Below, in pieces: positions 25,441 to 34,273 of a stretch of 64,000 nt of DNA. Numbering within the stretch: position 1 is the stretch's first letter; each line of letters opens with the position of its first letter. The translations under genes and the position numbers were made by a program. Under the pieces are notes generated by a model. The model saw only the letters and a program-made list of their open reading frames with translations. It did not search any database and had not been told where the DNA came from. Source of the DNA: Frateuria_A sp035944355 (GTDB taxonomy: Bacteria; Pseudomonadota; Gammaproteobacteria; Xanthomonadales; Rhodanobacteraceae); NCBI RefSeq assembly GCF_035944355.1, contig NZ_DASZBH010000012.1, positions 62,001 through 126,000 of the forward strand. The letters are read 5' to 3'.

Positions 25441-26475
25441 ATGGCCACCACGAAGAACGCCACGCGCGGCAACGGCAACGGCAGCGGCAAGGCGGTGACG
25501 AAAGAACGGCGCGTGCAATCGCAGATCGACGCCCAGGACAAGCGCAAGCAGCAGGCCAAGGCCGCCAAGTCCGCCACCGGGAAGAGCGCGGCCAAGAAGC
25601 CGCCGGGCCAGACCAGCCCGCGGCCCAGACCGCGCACGCCGCTGCCCGAGCAGCACCTTTCCAAGCCGGGCAAGGAGGCGAAGCTCGAGCCGCGGCCGCA
25701 GTTCAAGGCGCCCCAGTACCGCGGCAGCGGCAAGCTCGAGGACATGGCCGCGATCATCACCGGCGCCGACTCGGGCATCGGCCGCGCGGTGGCGGTGCTG
25801 TTCGCGCGCGAGGGCGCCGACGTGGCGGTGGTGTACCTGTCCGAGGACGAGGATGCGCGCGAGACCAAGCGCCACGTGGAGAAGGAGGGCCGGCGCTGCC
25901 TGCTGATCCGCGGCGACGTGAAGGACCCGCAGTTCTGCGAGCAGGCCGTGCAGCAGGCGGTGGACGCGTTCGGCCGGCTGGACGTGCTGGTCAACAACGC
26001 CGCCTTCCAAGAACACGCCGATGCGCTGGAGGACATCACCGAGGAGCACTTCGACCTAACCATGCGCACCAACATCTACGGCTACTTCCACATGGCCCGC
26101 GCCGCGCTGCCGCACCTGCACGAGGGCAGCGCGATCATCAACACCGGCTCGGAGACCGGCCTGTTCGGCAACGCGCAGCTGCTCGACTACTCGGCGACCA
26201 AGGGCGCGATCCACGCCTTCACCATGTCGCTGGCCAGCAACCTGGTGTCGCGCGGCATCCGCGTCAACGCGGTGGCGCCAGGGCCGGTGTGGACGCCGCT
26301 CAACCCGGCCGACAAGCCGGCCAAGCAGGTGGCCAAGTTCGGCCAGCAGAATCCGTGGGGCCGGCCGGCCCAGCCGGAAGAGCTTTCGCCCGCGTACGTG
26401 TTCCTGGCCGCACCCAGCTGCTCGAGCTACATCAGCGGCGCGATCTTGCCGGTGATGGGTGGCTCGACCGGTTGA
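25441..26475 (+). CDS. SDR family oxidoreductase with Lys-rich N-terminal extension (YghA/YdaD-like)
   Basis: A 344-aa short-chain dehydrogenase. The start at 25441 has GGGAG upstream. Residues 1-90 form a charged, low-complexity extension rich in Lys, Arg and Pro. The Rossmann fold begins about 100 with ITGADSGIG; the catalytic Ser is in NTGSETGLF and the Tyr/Lys pair in DYSATKGA; VAPGPVWTPL closes the cofactor site. The extension and core resemble E. coli YghA and Bacillus general stress SDRs, which have a longer N-terminus than classical SDRs. The DUF421 gene follows four bases later, suggesting a stress-linked operon. Substrate unknown. Confidence 0.93.
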   Translation: MATTKNATRGNGNGSGKAVTKERRVQSQIDAQDKRKQQAKAAKSATGKSAAKKPPGQTSPRPRPRTPLPEQHLSKPGKEAKLEPRPQFKAPQYRGSGKLEDMAAIITGADSGIGRAVAVLFAREGADVAVVYLSEDEDARETKRHVEKEGRRCLLIRGDVKDPQFCEQAVQQAVDAFGRLDVLVNNAAFQEHADALEDITEEHFDLTMRTNIYGYFHMARAALPHLHEGSAIINTGSETGLFGNAQLLDYSATKGAIHAFTMSLASNLVSRGIRVNAVAPGPVWTPLNPADKPAKQVAKFGQQNPWGRPAQPEELSPAYVFLAAPSCSSYISGAILPVMGGSTG

Positions 26476-26479
26476 TGCC

Positions 26480-26953
26480 ATGCACCTGACCGATCCCTGG
26501 TGGGTCTATGTGCTGCGCGGCGCCGGCGTCTACCTGGGCCTGCTGATCGTCCTGCGGCTGATCGGCAAGCGCGCGTTCGGCGACATGACGACATTCGATA
26601 TCGTCGTGCTCATGCTGGTCGGCAGCACGCTGCGCATCGCGATCACCGGCGAGGACAAGTCGCCGCTGTCGGCGGTGATCGGCGTCATACCCATCTTCAT
26701 CCTGGACAAGGCGATCGGCTGGGCGTGCGCGCGCTGGCCCTGGCTCGACCGTGTGGTGGAAGGCAAGGACAGCCTGCTCGCCCGCGACGGACGCGTGCTG
26801 GAGGATGCGCTGCGCCGGCACGACATGTCCGAGGCGGCTTTCCGCCGCGCGCTGCGCGAGAAGGGCCTGCACGAGATCGGTGACGTGGTCGAGGCCCGGC
26901 TGGAGGCCAACGGCAAGGTCAGCGTGCTCAAGGCGAGTCGGAACGGGGAGTGA
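26480..26953 (+). CDS. DUF421 (YetF/YcaP-type) membrane protein
   Basis: A 157-aa inner-membrane protein. The ATG at 26480 lies four bases after the SDR stop, so translation is probably coupled; a GTG at 26459 would add seven residues. Two or three hydrophobic helices (about 8-28, 38-55, 60-78) precede a cytosolic domain with the family motif VVEGKDSLLARDGRVLEDALRRHDMS and a beta region GLHEIGDVVEARLEANGKVSVLK. DUF421 proteins occur in many bacteria, often in spore or stress contexts, and have no proven activity. Confidence 0.88.
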   Translation: MHLTDPWWVYVLRGAGVYLGLLIVLRLIGKRAFGDMTTFDIVVLMLVGSTLRIAITGEDKSPLSAVIGVIPIFILDKAIGWACARWPWLDRVVEGKDSLLARDGRVLEDALRRHDMSEAAFRRALREKGLHEIGDVVEARLEANGKVSVLKASRNGE

Positions 26954-26960
26954 GCCGCCT

Positions 26961-27359
26961 TCAGACGCTCGGTTCGCAATAAGCTTCGTAGGCCGGGTAC
27001 AGCCGCTCCTCCTCGCGGACGATGCGCTGTCTGAGCACGGCCATCAACTGCTCCAGGCTGTGCGCGAAGGCGCGCGGGTCGGCGTCGCCCTCGCGGTAGG
27101 TGTCGAAGAAGGCGAGCAGCGCGGGCGTCAGTTGCTGCAACTCGCCGAGGTAGCGCTCCGCCAGCGCGGTAGTGGCGGGATTCGTTTGCAGCGCCGGGTA
27201 GATCCGGCTCTCCTCCAGGCTGAAGTGCGAAAGCATGGCTTGCTGCGCGCGCTGCAACCGTTCGCGTCCGTCGGCTCCGGCGATGCCGTGACGGCCCAGG
27301 TCGTCGAGCATCGCGACCAGTTGCGCATGCTGGTCGCGCAGGATATCGGTCAATCTCAT
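26961..27359 (-). CDS. Hemerythrin HHE-domain protein
   Basis: A 132-aa four-helix-bundle protein. The ATG at 27359 overlaps the stop of the upstream EAL gene as ATGA, so it is translationally coupled. Candidate iron ligands are His11 (LRDQHAQL), His45 and Glu49 (LSHFSLEESRIYPAL), His100 (FAHSLEQL) and Glu117/118 (REEERLYPAYE). HHE proteins bind a di-iron centre and sense or store O2, NO or iron. Coupling to a c-di-GMP phosphodiesterase suggests the pair links oxygen or redox state to c-di-GMP level. It is convergent with the DUF421 gene, seven bases apart. Confidence 0.88.
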   Translation of the reverse strand: MRLTDILRDQHAQLVAMLDDLGRHGIAGADGRERLQRAQQAMLSHFSLEESRIYPALQTNPATTALAERYLGELQQLTPALLAFFDTYREGDADPRAFAHSLEQLMAVLRQRIVREEERLYPAYEAYCEPSV

Positions 27360-29167
27360 GCAGTCCCCTCGCCATGGTGCCAATCGGCGGTGCGCTCGAG
27401 CCAGGCAGGTACGGCGGCGGCGGGCAGCGGCCGGGAGACGTGGAAGCCCTGTACCTCGTCGCAGGCCATTCGCCGCACCGCGTGGTAGATGCGTCGGTTC
27501 TCCACCCCCTCGACCACCACGCGGAAGCCCAGGTCGCGGGCCAGCGCGGCCATCGAGCGCACGATGGCGGCGTCGTGGCGGTTGGCGTCCATCGAGCGCA
27601 CGAACGACTGGTCGATCTTCAGGCAGGTCGCCGGCATCTGGCGCAGCGAGGCGAGGTTGCTGTAGCCGGTGCCGAAATCGTCGATCGCGATGCCGGCGCC
27701 CAGTTCGCGCACGGCCGCCAGGTGCCGGCTGGTCGCGTCGTTGTGCAGCAGCAGCGTGCTCTCGGTGAACTCCAGTTCCAGCCCACGCGGATCCACGGCG
27801 TGGCGGCTCGCGACCGCTTCCAGGCGCGTGACCAGGTCGGCGTCGAAATCGGCGTTGGAGATGTTGATGGACAGGCCGATGTCGTAGCCCGCCCGGCGCC
27901 AGCCGGCCAGCTGCGCCACGCCGTGCTCGAGCACCCAGCCGGTCAGCGAGCGCATCAGCCCGGCGCGTTCGGCCAGCGGCACGAACTGGCCGGGCGGCAC
28001 CTCGCCCAGGGTCGGATGGCGCCAGCGCGCGAGCGCCTCGACCGCCACGCAGCGGCCGTCGCTCAGGCGCACGCGCGGCTGGTAGTCGAGGTAGAGCTCG
28101 GTGCGTTCGGTGAGCGCCGCGGCCAGCTCGGTGACCAGGAAGAACTCCTGCCGGTGGCGCTCGTCCTGGCTGCGCTCGTACAGCGCCCAGCCGCGCGGGC
28201 TGTGCTGGGCGGCATGCGAGGCGCTCATCACCTGCCGCAGCGGGTCGGCGCCGTCGAGCCGACGCACGTCCAGGTCGAGCAGCCCGACGCCGGGCTGCAG
28301 CGTGAGCGGGATGTCCAGGCAGTCGAACGGGTTGCGCAGTCGCGCGACCAGGTCGTCCAACTGCTCAGCGCCCAGCGGCGTGTCGGCCTCGGGCAGCACC
28401 GCGGCGAAGCGCGTGACGCCGACCTGGTAGAGGCGCGTGGCGGGCGGCATCCAGGCCTGTACGCGCGCGGCGACGGCGCGCATCAGCTCGTCGGCATAGG
28501 GAAAGCCCATCGCCCGCACGAACGCGTTGAAGCGCTCCACCGGCGCGACTTCTATGACGATCAGCCAGGCGCGCTGGGCGCCGTTGAGCCGGCGCGCGCG
28601 CAGGTCTTCGAAGAAGGCGCTGCGATGCGGCAGCTGCGTCACCGGATCGGTGCGGCCGAGGTAGCCGCCCAGGACCACGCCCGCGCCGGCCAGCCGCGCG
28701 GCGTCGCGCAGGGCGGCGTGGCCGGCGTCGTCCAGGCCGGTGCGCGGTACCGGGTCCATCACGCACAGCGCGCCCACGTGGCGGCCGCTCAAGGTGTACA
28801 CCGGCTCGCAGGCGAAGAATCGCAGCGCCGCCGATGCCGTGCCCGAGAGCGGCGGCGTGTCGCGGTAGCGCGCGTCGGCGGCGATGTCGGCCAGCACCTG
28901 GCCGGTGCCGCGGCGCGCCGCCTCCAGGTAGAGCGGGTGGAGCACGTGGGTATGCTCCGGATCGGCGTCGCGGCTGTACCAGTAGGCGCTGCCGTTGTTG
29001 AGCACCAGCAGGACGATCGCCACGTCCAGCGATGCGGCCGCCAGGCGAGCGATCGCGTCGAAGCCTGGTACGGCGTAGCCTTCGGCCGCCCGGTCGTCCG
29101 CGCCGGTGCCGGCGGTGTCCGATTCGGCGGAGGTCATGTCCGGATCTTGTTCCACCGTCGTCTGCAT
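27356..29167 (-). CDS. GAF - degenerate GGDEF - EAL cyclic-di-GMP phosphodiesterase
   Basis: A 603-aa cytosolic protein. The start at 29167 has GGGGGA upstream. An N-terminal GAF domain (about 25-160) is followed by a GGDEF-like domain (about 165-335) whose signature is replaced by GVTRF, so cyclase activity is lost. The EAL domain (about 350-595) keeps all key residues: VEALARW, the Asn in INISNADF, the Glu in ELEFTES, IDDFGTGYSN, the Lys in LKIDQSFV, VVVEGVEN and EVQGFHVSRPL. It should therefore hydrolyse c-di-GMP to pGpG, with GAF and GGDEF as regulatory modules. It forms an operon with the hemerythrin gene. Confidence 0.95.
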   Translation of the reverse strand: MQTTVEQDPDMTSAESDTAGTGADDRAAEGYAVPGFDAIARLAAASLDVAIVLLVLNNGSAYWYSRDADPEHTHVLHPLYLEAARRGTGQVLADIAADARYRDTPPLSGTASAALRFFACEPVYTLSGRHVGALCVMDPVPRTGLDDAGHAALRDAARLAGAGVVLGGYLGRTDPVTQLPHRSAFFEDLRARRLNGAQRAWLIVIEVAPVERFNAFVRAMGFPYADELMRAVAARVQAWMPPATRLYQVGVTRFAAVLPEADTPLGAEQLDDLVARLRNPFDCLDIPLTLQPGVGLLDLDVRRLDGADPLRQVMSASHAAQHSPRGWALYERSQDERHRQEFFLVTELAAALTERTELYLDYQPRVRLSDGRCVAVEALARWRHPTLGEVPPGQFVPLAERAGLMRSLTGWVLEHGVAQLAGWRRAGYDIGLSINISNADFDADLVTRLEAVASRHAVDPRGLELEFTESTLLLHNDATSRHLAAVRELGAGIAIDDFGTGYSNLASLRQMPATCLKIDQSFVRSMDANRHDAAIVRSMAALARDLGFRVVVEGVENRRIYHAVRRMACDEVQGFHVSRPLPAAAVPAWLERTADWHHGEGTA

Positions 29168-29280
29168 GGCGTTCCCCCTTCGTCCGACGTGGTGGGACTC
29201 GCGATAACCCTCTCAGGGTACTTCGGCGGCCTTTGCAGCCGCAATGCAAATTTGGGAAGGGTCGGCGGCAGCCGGTCCGG

Positions 29281-30390
29281 TCAATCCGGCCGATGCGGCA
29301 GCGCCAGGTAGTGCTCGCTCTGCATCTCGATCAGGCGCGACTCGGTGCGGCTGAACTCGGCACGGTGGCGCTCGCCGTCGTACAGCTCGGTGATCGGCGC
29401 GGCGGCCGACAGCACCAGTTTGACGTGGCGGTCGTAGAACTCGTCCACCAGCAGCACGAAACGCTTGGCGGCATCCTCGCTGTAGACGGAGAACTGCGGC
29501 ACGTTGGAAACGATCACCGTGGGCATGGTGCGCGCCAGCGCGATGTAGTCGGCCACCGCGCGCGGGCCTTCGCACAGCGCCTCGAAATCGAACCAGATGA
29601 CCCCGCCGGCGCGGCGGCGCACGGCGATGCTGCGGCCGTTGAGCTCGATCGCGCCGCCCTCGTGCGGGTCGTCCTGCGCCTGGCTCGCGAAGATGCGCGC
29701 CAGCGCGCGCTCGGCCTCGGCGCCGGGCGGCGTGAGGTAGACGCTCGCCTGGGTCAGTGCGCGCAGGCGCCAGTCGTGCGGCGAGACCATTTCCACCACC
29801 TGGCAGTGCCGCTCGATCAGCGCGATCGCGGGCAGGAAGCGGGCGCGCTGCAGGCCGTCCCGGTAGAGGCCTCGCGGCGCCGTGTTGGACGTGGTGACCA
29901 GCGCCACGCCGCGGCGGAACAGCGCGTCGAGCAGGTTGGCCAGGATCATCGCGTCGCCGATGTCGTTGACCAGGAACTCGTCCAGGCACAGCACGCGGCA
30001 GCGCGCGGCCAGGCCCTCGGCGACGTCCTCCAGCGGATCGGCGCGCTCGTCCAGCTCGCGCAGGCGCGCGTGCACCTCGCCCATGAAGCGGTGGAAATGC
30101 CGGCGCAGCGCCACGCCGTGCGGCAGGCTGGCGGCGAACAGGTCCATCAGGAAGGTCTTGCCGCGGCCCACGCTGCCCCACAGGTACAGGCCCTGCACCG
30201 GCGCCCGCGCGTCCTCGCCGAACAGCGACTTGAGCCGCCCGAGCAGCCCGCCGTCGCCGGGCGATGCGCGCAGCAGCGCATGCATGCGGTCGAACTGGGG
30301 CAGCACGGCCAGCTGGGCCGGATCGGCCTCCCAGCGATGGGCGATGACGCCTTCGTGGTAGCGGGCGGAGGGGGTCGTATCGATGGTCAT
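29281..30390 (-). CDS. zapE: Cell division ATPase ZapE
   Basis: A 369-aa AFG1/ZapE family ATPase that associates with the Z ring and destabilises FtsZ polymers in an ATP-dependent way during constriction. The Walker A motif GSVGRGKT is near residue 71, Walker B is CRVLCLDEF with the arginine-rich sensor region later (LYRDGLQRARFLPAIALIE), and TTSNTAPRGLYRDGL is a family signature. Length is usual. It is followed at 65 bp by an alpha/beta hydrolase gene on the same strand, transcribed toward it from upstream. There is no close cell-division neighbour. Confidence 0.95.
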   Translation of the reverse strand: MTIDTTPSARYHEGVIAHRWEADPAQLAVLPQFDRMHALLRASPGDGGLLGRLKSLFGEDARAPVQGLYLWGSVGRGKTFLMDLFAASLPHGVALRRHFHRFMGEVHARLRELDERADPLEDVAEGLAARCRVLCLDEFLVNDIGDAMILANLLDALFRRGVALVTTSNTAPRGLYRDGLQRARFLPAIALIERHCQVVEMVSPHDWRLRALTQASVYLTPPGAEAERALARIFASQAQDDPHEGGAIELNGRSIAVRRRAGGVIWFDFEALCEGPRAVADYIALARTMPTVIVSNVPQFSVYSEDAAKRFVLLVDEFYDRHVKLVLSAAAPITELYDGERHRAEFSRTESRLIEMQSEHYLALPHRPD

Positions 30391-30454
30391 GCAAGCGTTT
30401 CTGGGCGGGTATCCGGACCGGCTCCCGCGAGGCGGGAAGCGGTGCTGCGCCTGC

Positions 30455-31141
30455 TCACGCGCGGCGCGGCGGCAGCCACGGCTGCACGGCGTGCTTGACC
30501 GCCCCGCGCAGGTCCATCAGGCGGCGATGGAAGAAATGGCCGGTCTCGGGCATGCGCACCACTTCGGGCCTGACCGGCAGGCCGGCGATCCACTCGAATA
30601 CGGCTTGCGGCTCGACCACCTCGTCCGCCTCGCCCTGCACGATCAGCCAGGGGCATTGGGGCACTTCGATTCCGCCCAGGGCGAAGCGCCCCGCCGGCGG
30701 CGCGATGCTGACCAGCGCCGCGGCCTTCAGGCGCACGGCGTTGCGGATGGTCACGTAGCTGCCGAAGGAGAAGCCGGCCAGCCACAGCGCATCGCCCGGC
30801 CGCATGCGGCGTGCCCAGTCGGCCACCGCAGCGAGGTCTTCGCTCTCGCCGTTGCCTTCGTCGTAGCTGCCTGCGGAAGCGCCGGTGCCGCGGAAGTTGA
30901 AGCGCACGGTGTCCAGGCCGGATTCGCGCAGGCTGCGCTCGACCATCGTCACCACCTTGTTGTGCATGGTGCCGCCCTGCACGGGATTGGGATGGCAGAT
31001 CAGCGCCACGCCGGCGCGCGCCTCGGCGGGCGCGGCGACGTTGGCGATCGCCTCCAGCTTGCCTGCCGGGCCGGTGAGCGCGAAGCTCGCCTCTTCGTCG
31101 GGAAAGCTCGTGGGGTCGTCGGGAAAGGTGGTGGGCGTCAT
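30455..31141 (-). CDS. Alpha/beta hydrolase (YfhR/CocE-like small serine hydrolase)
   Basis: A 228-aa cytosolic hydrolase. The start MTPTTFPDDP is at 31141. Oxyanion motif CHPNPVQGGTMHNKVV is near residue 50, the nucleophile Ser is in AGFSFGSYV, the Asp in QGEADEVVEP and the His in ETGHFFHRRL. The family is widespread in proteobacteria; substrates are probably small esters or thioesters. It starts 58 bp from the divergent ACP phosphodiesterase gene and is transcribed toward zapE's promoter end. Confidence 0.92.
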   Translation of the reverse strand: MTPTTFPDDPTSFPDEEASFALTGPAGKLEAIANVAAPAEARAGVALICHPNPVQGGTMHNKVVTMVERSLRESGLDTVRFNFRGTGASAGSYDEGNGESEDLAAVADWARRMRPGDALWLAGFSFGSYVTIRNAVRLKAAALVSIAPPAGRFALGGIEVPQCPWLIVQGEADEVVEPQAVFEWIAGLPVRPEVVRMPETGHFFHRRLMDLRGAVKHAVQPWLPPRRA

Positions 31142-31198
31142 GCGCGCAATGATAACCGCCGGCAACGTGACGCCGGCGAAGCGCAGCGGGGCGTGCCG

Positions 31199-31813
31199 GT
31201 GAATCACCTGGCACACGCGCTGCTGGCGGGCGGCGACGACGAGCTGCGGCTGGGCGGCGTGCTGGGCGATTTCGTGCGCGGCGCGCCCGATCCGGCCTTG
31301 CCGGCGGGCGTGCGCGAAGGCGTCGCGCTGCACCGGGCGATCGACGGCTACACCGACCGCCATGCCGACGTGCTTGCCGCGCGCGCCCTGTTCCCGCCGC
31401 CTTACCGGCGTTACGCCGGCATCGCGCTGGACATGTGGTTCGACCACTGCCTGGCGCGAGATTTCGCGCGGTGGTCGCCGGTGCCGCTGCAAGGCTTCTC
31501 CAACGAGCTGCGGGCCCTGCTGCAGCGGCACGAAGCGCTGCTGCCGCCGGCGGCACAGCGCTTCGCGCGCTACATGCAGGCGAACGACCTGCCGGCGGCC
31601 TACGCCGACCCGGCCGTGCTCGATCGCGCGCTGGCGGGGATCGGCCAGCGTCTGCAGAGGGCCAACCCGCTGAGCGACATGCTGCCGCTGCTGCAGGCGC
31701 TGGACGCGCCGCTGCAGCAGCGCTTCGAGGCTTTCTTCCCGCAACTTCACCGGTTTGCCCAGGCCTGGGCCGCATGCGGACGCGTCGAGAACCCATCAGG
31801 AGATGAGCCGTGA
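31199..31813 (+). CDS. acpH: Acyl carrier protein phosphodiesterase
   Basis: A 204-aa hydrolase that removes the 4'-phosphopantetheine prosthetic group from holo-ACP. It starts with GTG at 31199, giving the family N-terminus VNHLAHALLA. Conserved metal and active-site motifs GVLGDFVRG, ALHRAIDGYTDRH and ALDMWFDHCLARDF are present, and the length is normal. The start is divergent from the hydrolase gene; the stop overlaps the next gene as GTGA. Confidence 0.92.
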   Translation: MNHLAHALLAGGDDELRLGGVLGDFVRGAPDPALPAGVREGVALHRAIDGYTDRHADVLAARALFPPPYRRYAGIALDMWFDHCLARDFARWSPVPLQGFSNELRALLQRHEALLPPAAQRFARYMQANDLPAAYADPAVLDRALAGIGQRLQRANPLSDMLPLLQALDAPLQQRFEAFFPQLHRFAQAWAACGRVENPSGDEP

Positions 31814-32061
31814 ACAACAAGACCCGAACTATCTGGTTTCCGGCCAAGCGCTACGGCTGGGGCTGGGGCTTGCCGATCACCTGGCAAGGCTGGCTCGTCC
31901 TGCTGGTCTGCCTGGGCATCGTCGCGGCAGCGGTGCATTTCGTCCCGCCGGATCGCGATCCGCTGGCGTTCGCCCTGGCGATCGGCGCGGCCGTCGTGGC
32001 GCAGTCGGTGGCGTTCTGGCTCAAGGGCGAGCGACCGCGCTGGCGCTGGGGCGACGATTGA
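31810..32061 (+). CDS. Small two-helix membrane protein
   Basis: An 83-aa protein starting with GTG at 31810, overlapping the acpH stop by four bases (GTGA) and preceded by AGGAG. Trp/Gly-rich N-terminus (YGWGWGLPITWQGW) then two membrane helices (about 25-47 and 52-70), and a short basic tail. Nothing in it points to catalysis. It is probably translated together with acpH; function unknown. Confidence 0.75.
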   Translation: MNNKTRTIWFPAKRYGWGWGLPITWQGWLVLLVCLGIVAAAVHFVPPDRDPLAFALAIGAAVVAQSVAFWLKGERPRWRWGDD

Positions 32062-32101
32062 GATCGAGGCACGTCCGGGGCCGGGCCATAACCCTCGCCA
32101 A

Positions 32102-32127
32102 CGAAAACGCCGCCCGGAGGCGGCGTT
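32102..32127 (-). terminator. Rho-independent terminator of the cytochrome c gene
   Basis: Minus-strand 9-bp stem AACGCCGCC/GGCGGCGTT with loop of four, followed by TTTTC, 26 bp after the cytochrome stop. The run of T is only on the minus strand, fixing the direction. Confidence 0.8.
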
Positions 32128-32152
32128 GACGAGTGCCTGTCGATCCTGCGGC

Positions 32153-32686
32153 TTACTTGGCCTGGTCCACGATCCAGTGCACGGTGTTCTTGACCTGCTC
32201 GTCGGTGAGTGAGGGCATGCCACCCTTGGGCGGCATGAAGTTGCCGTCCGGGCCGTGGTAGCCCTCGGTCGCGTGCTTGACCAGGGTGTCGATGCCCTCC
32301 GCGATGCGCGGCGCCCAGGCGGCCTTGTCGCCGAGCTTGGGCGCGCCGGCCACGCCGGCGGTATGGCAGCTGTGGCAAAGGCCTTCGTAGATCGTCTTGC
32401 CGTCGGTGCTGCCGCCGAAGGCGACCTGCGCGGCGGCGGCCTTGGCGGCCGCTTCCTGCGCGGCGGCCATGGCGGCGCGGCCGGTGTCGCCCGCATACAC
32501 CGCGCCGGCCGGGGCCAGCCGCTCGGCGATGTTCTGCGCGGCGTGCGGATTGGTTTCCTTCGGCTCGCGGGTGTAGATGGTGTACGCCATGATTAGCAAC
32601 ACCAGCGCCAGCACGTGAAGACCGGCGATCAGCCAGCCGAACTGGCGGATGAAGCTCTGGTCCGATTTGGTCAGGGAACCGCTCAC
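32153..32686 (-). CDS. Membrane-anchored class I cytochrome c (cytochrome c5 type)
   Basis: A 177-aa c-type cytochrome. An uncleaved N-terminal membrane anchor (about 18-38) is followed by an Ala-rich linker and one haem domain with CHSCH (near 105) and Met ligand in NFMPPKGGM. It belongs to the cytochrome c5/CycB-like group that passes electrons to terminal oxidases or peroxidases from the periplasmic face. It is a single gene with its own promoter candidate and terminator. Confidence 0.93.
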   Translation of the reverse strand: MSGSLTKSDQSFIRQFGWLIAGLHVLALVLLIMAYTIYTREPKETNPHAAQNIAERLAPAGAVYAGDTGRAAMAAAQEAAAKAAAAQVAFGGSTDGKTIYEGLCHSCHTAGVAGAPKLGDKAAWAPRIAEGIDTLVKHATEGYHGPDGNFMPPKGGMPSLTDEQVKNTVHWIVDQAK

Positions 32687-32761
32687 GCAAGTAACTCCAA
32701 GTGATCAGTGGACATGCCGGCGCGCCCTTCGGGATGCCGGCGTCAGGCAGACAAGACGCCC

Positions 32762-32790
32762 ATTATAGGGCAAGCGGGCAGCAAGTTTCA
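32762..32790 (-). promoter_or_regulatory. Promoter candidate for the cytochrome c gene
   Basis: Minus strand has a perfect -10 TATAAT (32762-32767) and a weaker -35 TGAAAC (32785-32790) 17 bp away, about 70 bp ahead of the start codon. The remaining 32687-33005 interval, between this divergent start and the efflux adaptor, contains no gene that I can recognise. Confidence 0.45.
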
Positions 32791-33005
32791 GGTCGCCGCC
32801 GGGGCGCGCCACCTTTGCCGGTGTCGTGGCGTACCATCGCGCCGGCCCATCCCCACATGCCATCGGTTGGGTGCCTTCGGTCATGGGGCACCCGTGTCAA
32901 CTGGCATTGTCCAGGTCCGTTGCTGTAACCCTATCCTTCTACCCTACCGCAAGGAGCGCCAAGCGCGCGGCGTGCGGATCGACATCCATTCGGGAGTTTT
33001 TGCAC

Positions 33006-34232
33006 ATGTCGCGTTTTTGGAAGATCGCGCTGGCCGTCGTGGTGGTGCTGGTGCTGCTCCTGATCGGGCTGCGCCTGATGCAAAAGCCGGGCGGCCCGGG
33101 TGCGGGGCAGGGCAAGGCCCAGGGCAAGGAAGGCGAGCAGCCGCCCGTGCCGGTGACGGTGGTGCCGGTGGCGCGCCAGAACGTGCCGGTCTACCTGACC
33201 GCGCTGGGCACGGTGCAGGCGCTCAACACGGTGGCGATCAGCCCGCAGGTGAGCGGCAGGCTGCTGAGCCTGGAGTTCACCGAAGGCCAGCCGGTGAAGA
33301 AGGGCCAGGTGCTGGCGCAGATCGATCCGCGCAGTTTCCAGGCCACCTATGACCAGGCGGTGGCGCGCCGGCGCCAGGACCAGGCGCAGCTGGCCACCGC
33401 GCGGGCCAACTACTCGCGCAGCCAGGAGCTGGGCCCGAAGGGCTACATCGCCAAGCAGGACCTGGATGCGCTGCGCAACACGGTCAGTCAATTGGAGGCG
33501 ACGGTGGCCTCCGACGAGGCGCAGATCCGCGACGCGCAGGTCTCGCTGGGCTATACCAAGGTGATCTCGCCGATCGATGGCCTGGCCGGCATCCGCGGCG
33601 TCGATCCGGGCAACGTGGTGACCACCTCCAGCACCATCGTCACGCTGACCCAGCTGCACCCGATCAACGTGATGTTCAACCTGCCCGAGCAGAACCTGGA
33701 CATGGTGCGCCAGGCGGCGCAGGGCGGCGGCGAGCTGTCGGTGGCCGCGCTCGACCGCGGCGACGCGCACGTGGTGGCCGACGGCGGCGTGCTCAAGGTG
33801 ATCGACAACCAGATCGACGCCAGCACCGGCACCTTCCGCCTGAAGTCGGAGTTCCCCAATGCAGACAACGCGCTGTGGCCGGGCCAGTTCGTCAACGTGC
33901 GGCTGAAGGTGCGCACGGTCGACGGCGGCCTGGTGATCCCGGCGCAGGCAGTGCAGCGCGGCCCGGACGGCGACTACGTCTACCTGCTGCAGGCCGACAA
34001 CACCGTCAAGATGCAGCCGGTGAAGGTCGCCCAGGAAGTGGGCGACAGCGCGGTGATGATCGGCTCGGGCCTGAAGGAAGGCGAGCGCGTGGTCACCGAG
34101 GGCCAGTTCCGGCTCAAGCCCGGCAGCAAGGTCAACCCGCTCAAGCCCGGCGAGGTGCCGGCGGCCCCGAGCGCGGCGGAACTGGAAAAGGCCAAGAAGC
34201 AGGGTGGCGGCGGCGGTCGCCGCGGGCACTGA
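33006..34232 (+). CDS. RND efflux periplasmic adaptor (MdtA-like)
   Basis: A 408-aa membrane-fusion protein. The start at 33006 has GGGAG nine bases upstream; one membrane anchor covers residues 6-23. Then barrel-sandwich, lipoyl and hairpin domains (GTVQALNTVAISPQVSGRL, a KVISPIDGLAGIRGVDPGNVV lipoyl half, a coiled hairpin at about 110-180), and a beta-barrel with membrane-proximal region ending near 385. The tail is Gly/Lys rich. It begins an operon with two permease genes, as in mdtABC. No outer-membrane TolC gene is present, so a shared TolC is assumed. Confidence 0.93.
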   Translation: MSRFWKIALAVVVVLVLLLIGLRLMQKPGGPGAGQGKAQGKEGEQPPVPVTVVPVARQNVPVYLTALGTVQALNTVAISPQVSGRLLSLEFTEGQPVKKGQVLAQIDPRSFQATYDQAVARRRQDQAQLATARANYSRSQELGPKGYIAKQDLDALRNTVSQLEATVASDEAQIRDAQVSLGYTKVISPIDGLAGIRGVDPGNVVTTSSTIVTLTQLHPINVMFNLPEQNLDMVRQAAQGGGELSVAALDRGDAHVVADGGVLKVIDNQIDASTGTFRLKSEFPNADNALWPGQFVNVRLKVRTVDGGLVIPAQAVQRGPDGDYVYLLQADNTVKMQPVKVAQEVGDSAVMIGSGLKEGERVVTEGQFRLKPGSKVNPLKPGEVPAAPSAAELEKAKKQGGGGGRRGH

Positions 34233-34273
34233 AGAACAACCAAGGTGGCAGGCGCACGATCAGAGCTTGCCCG

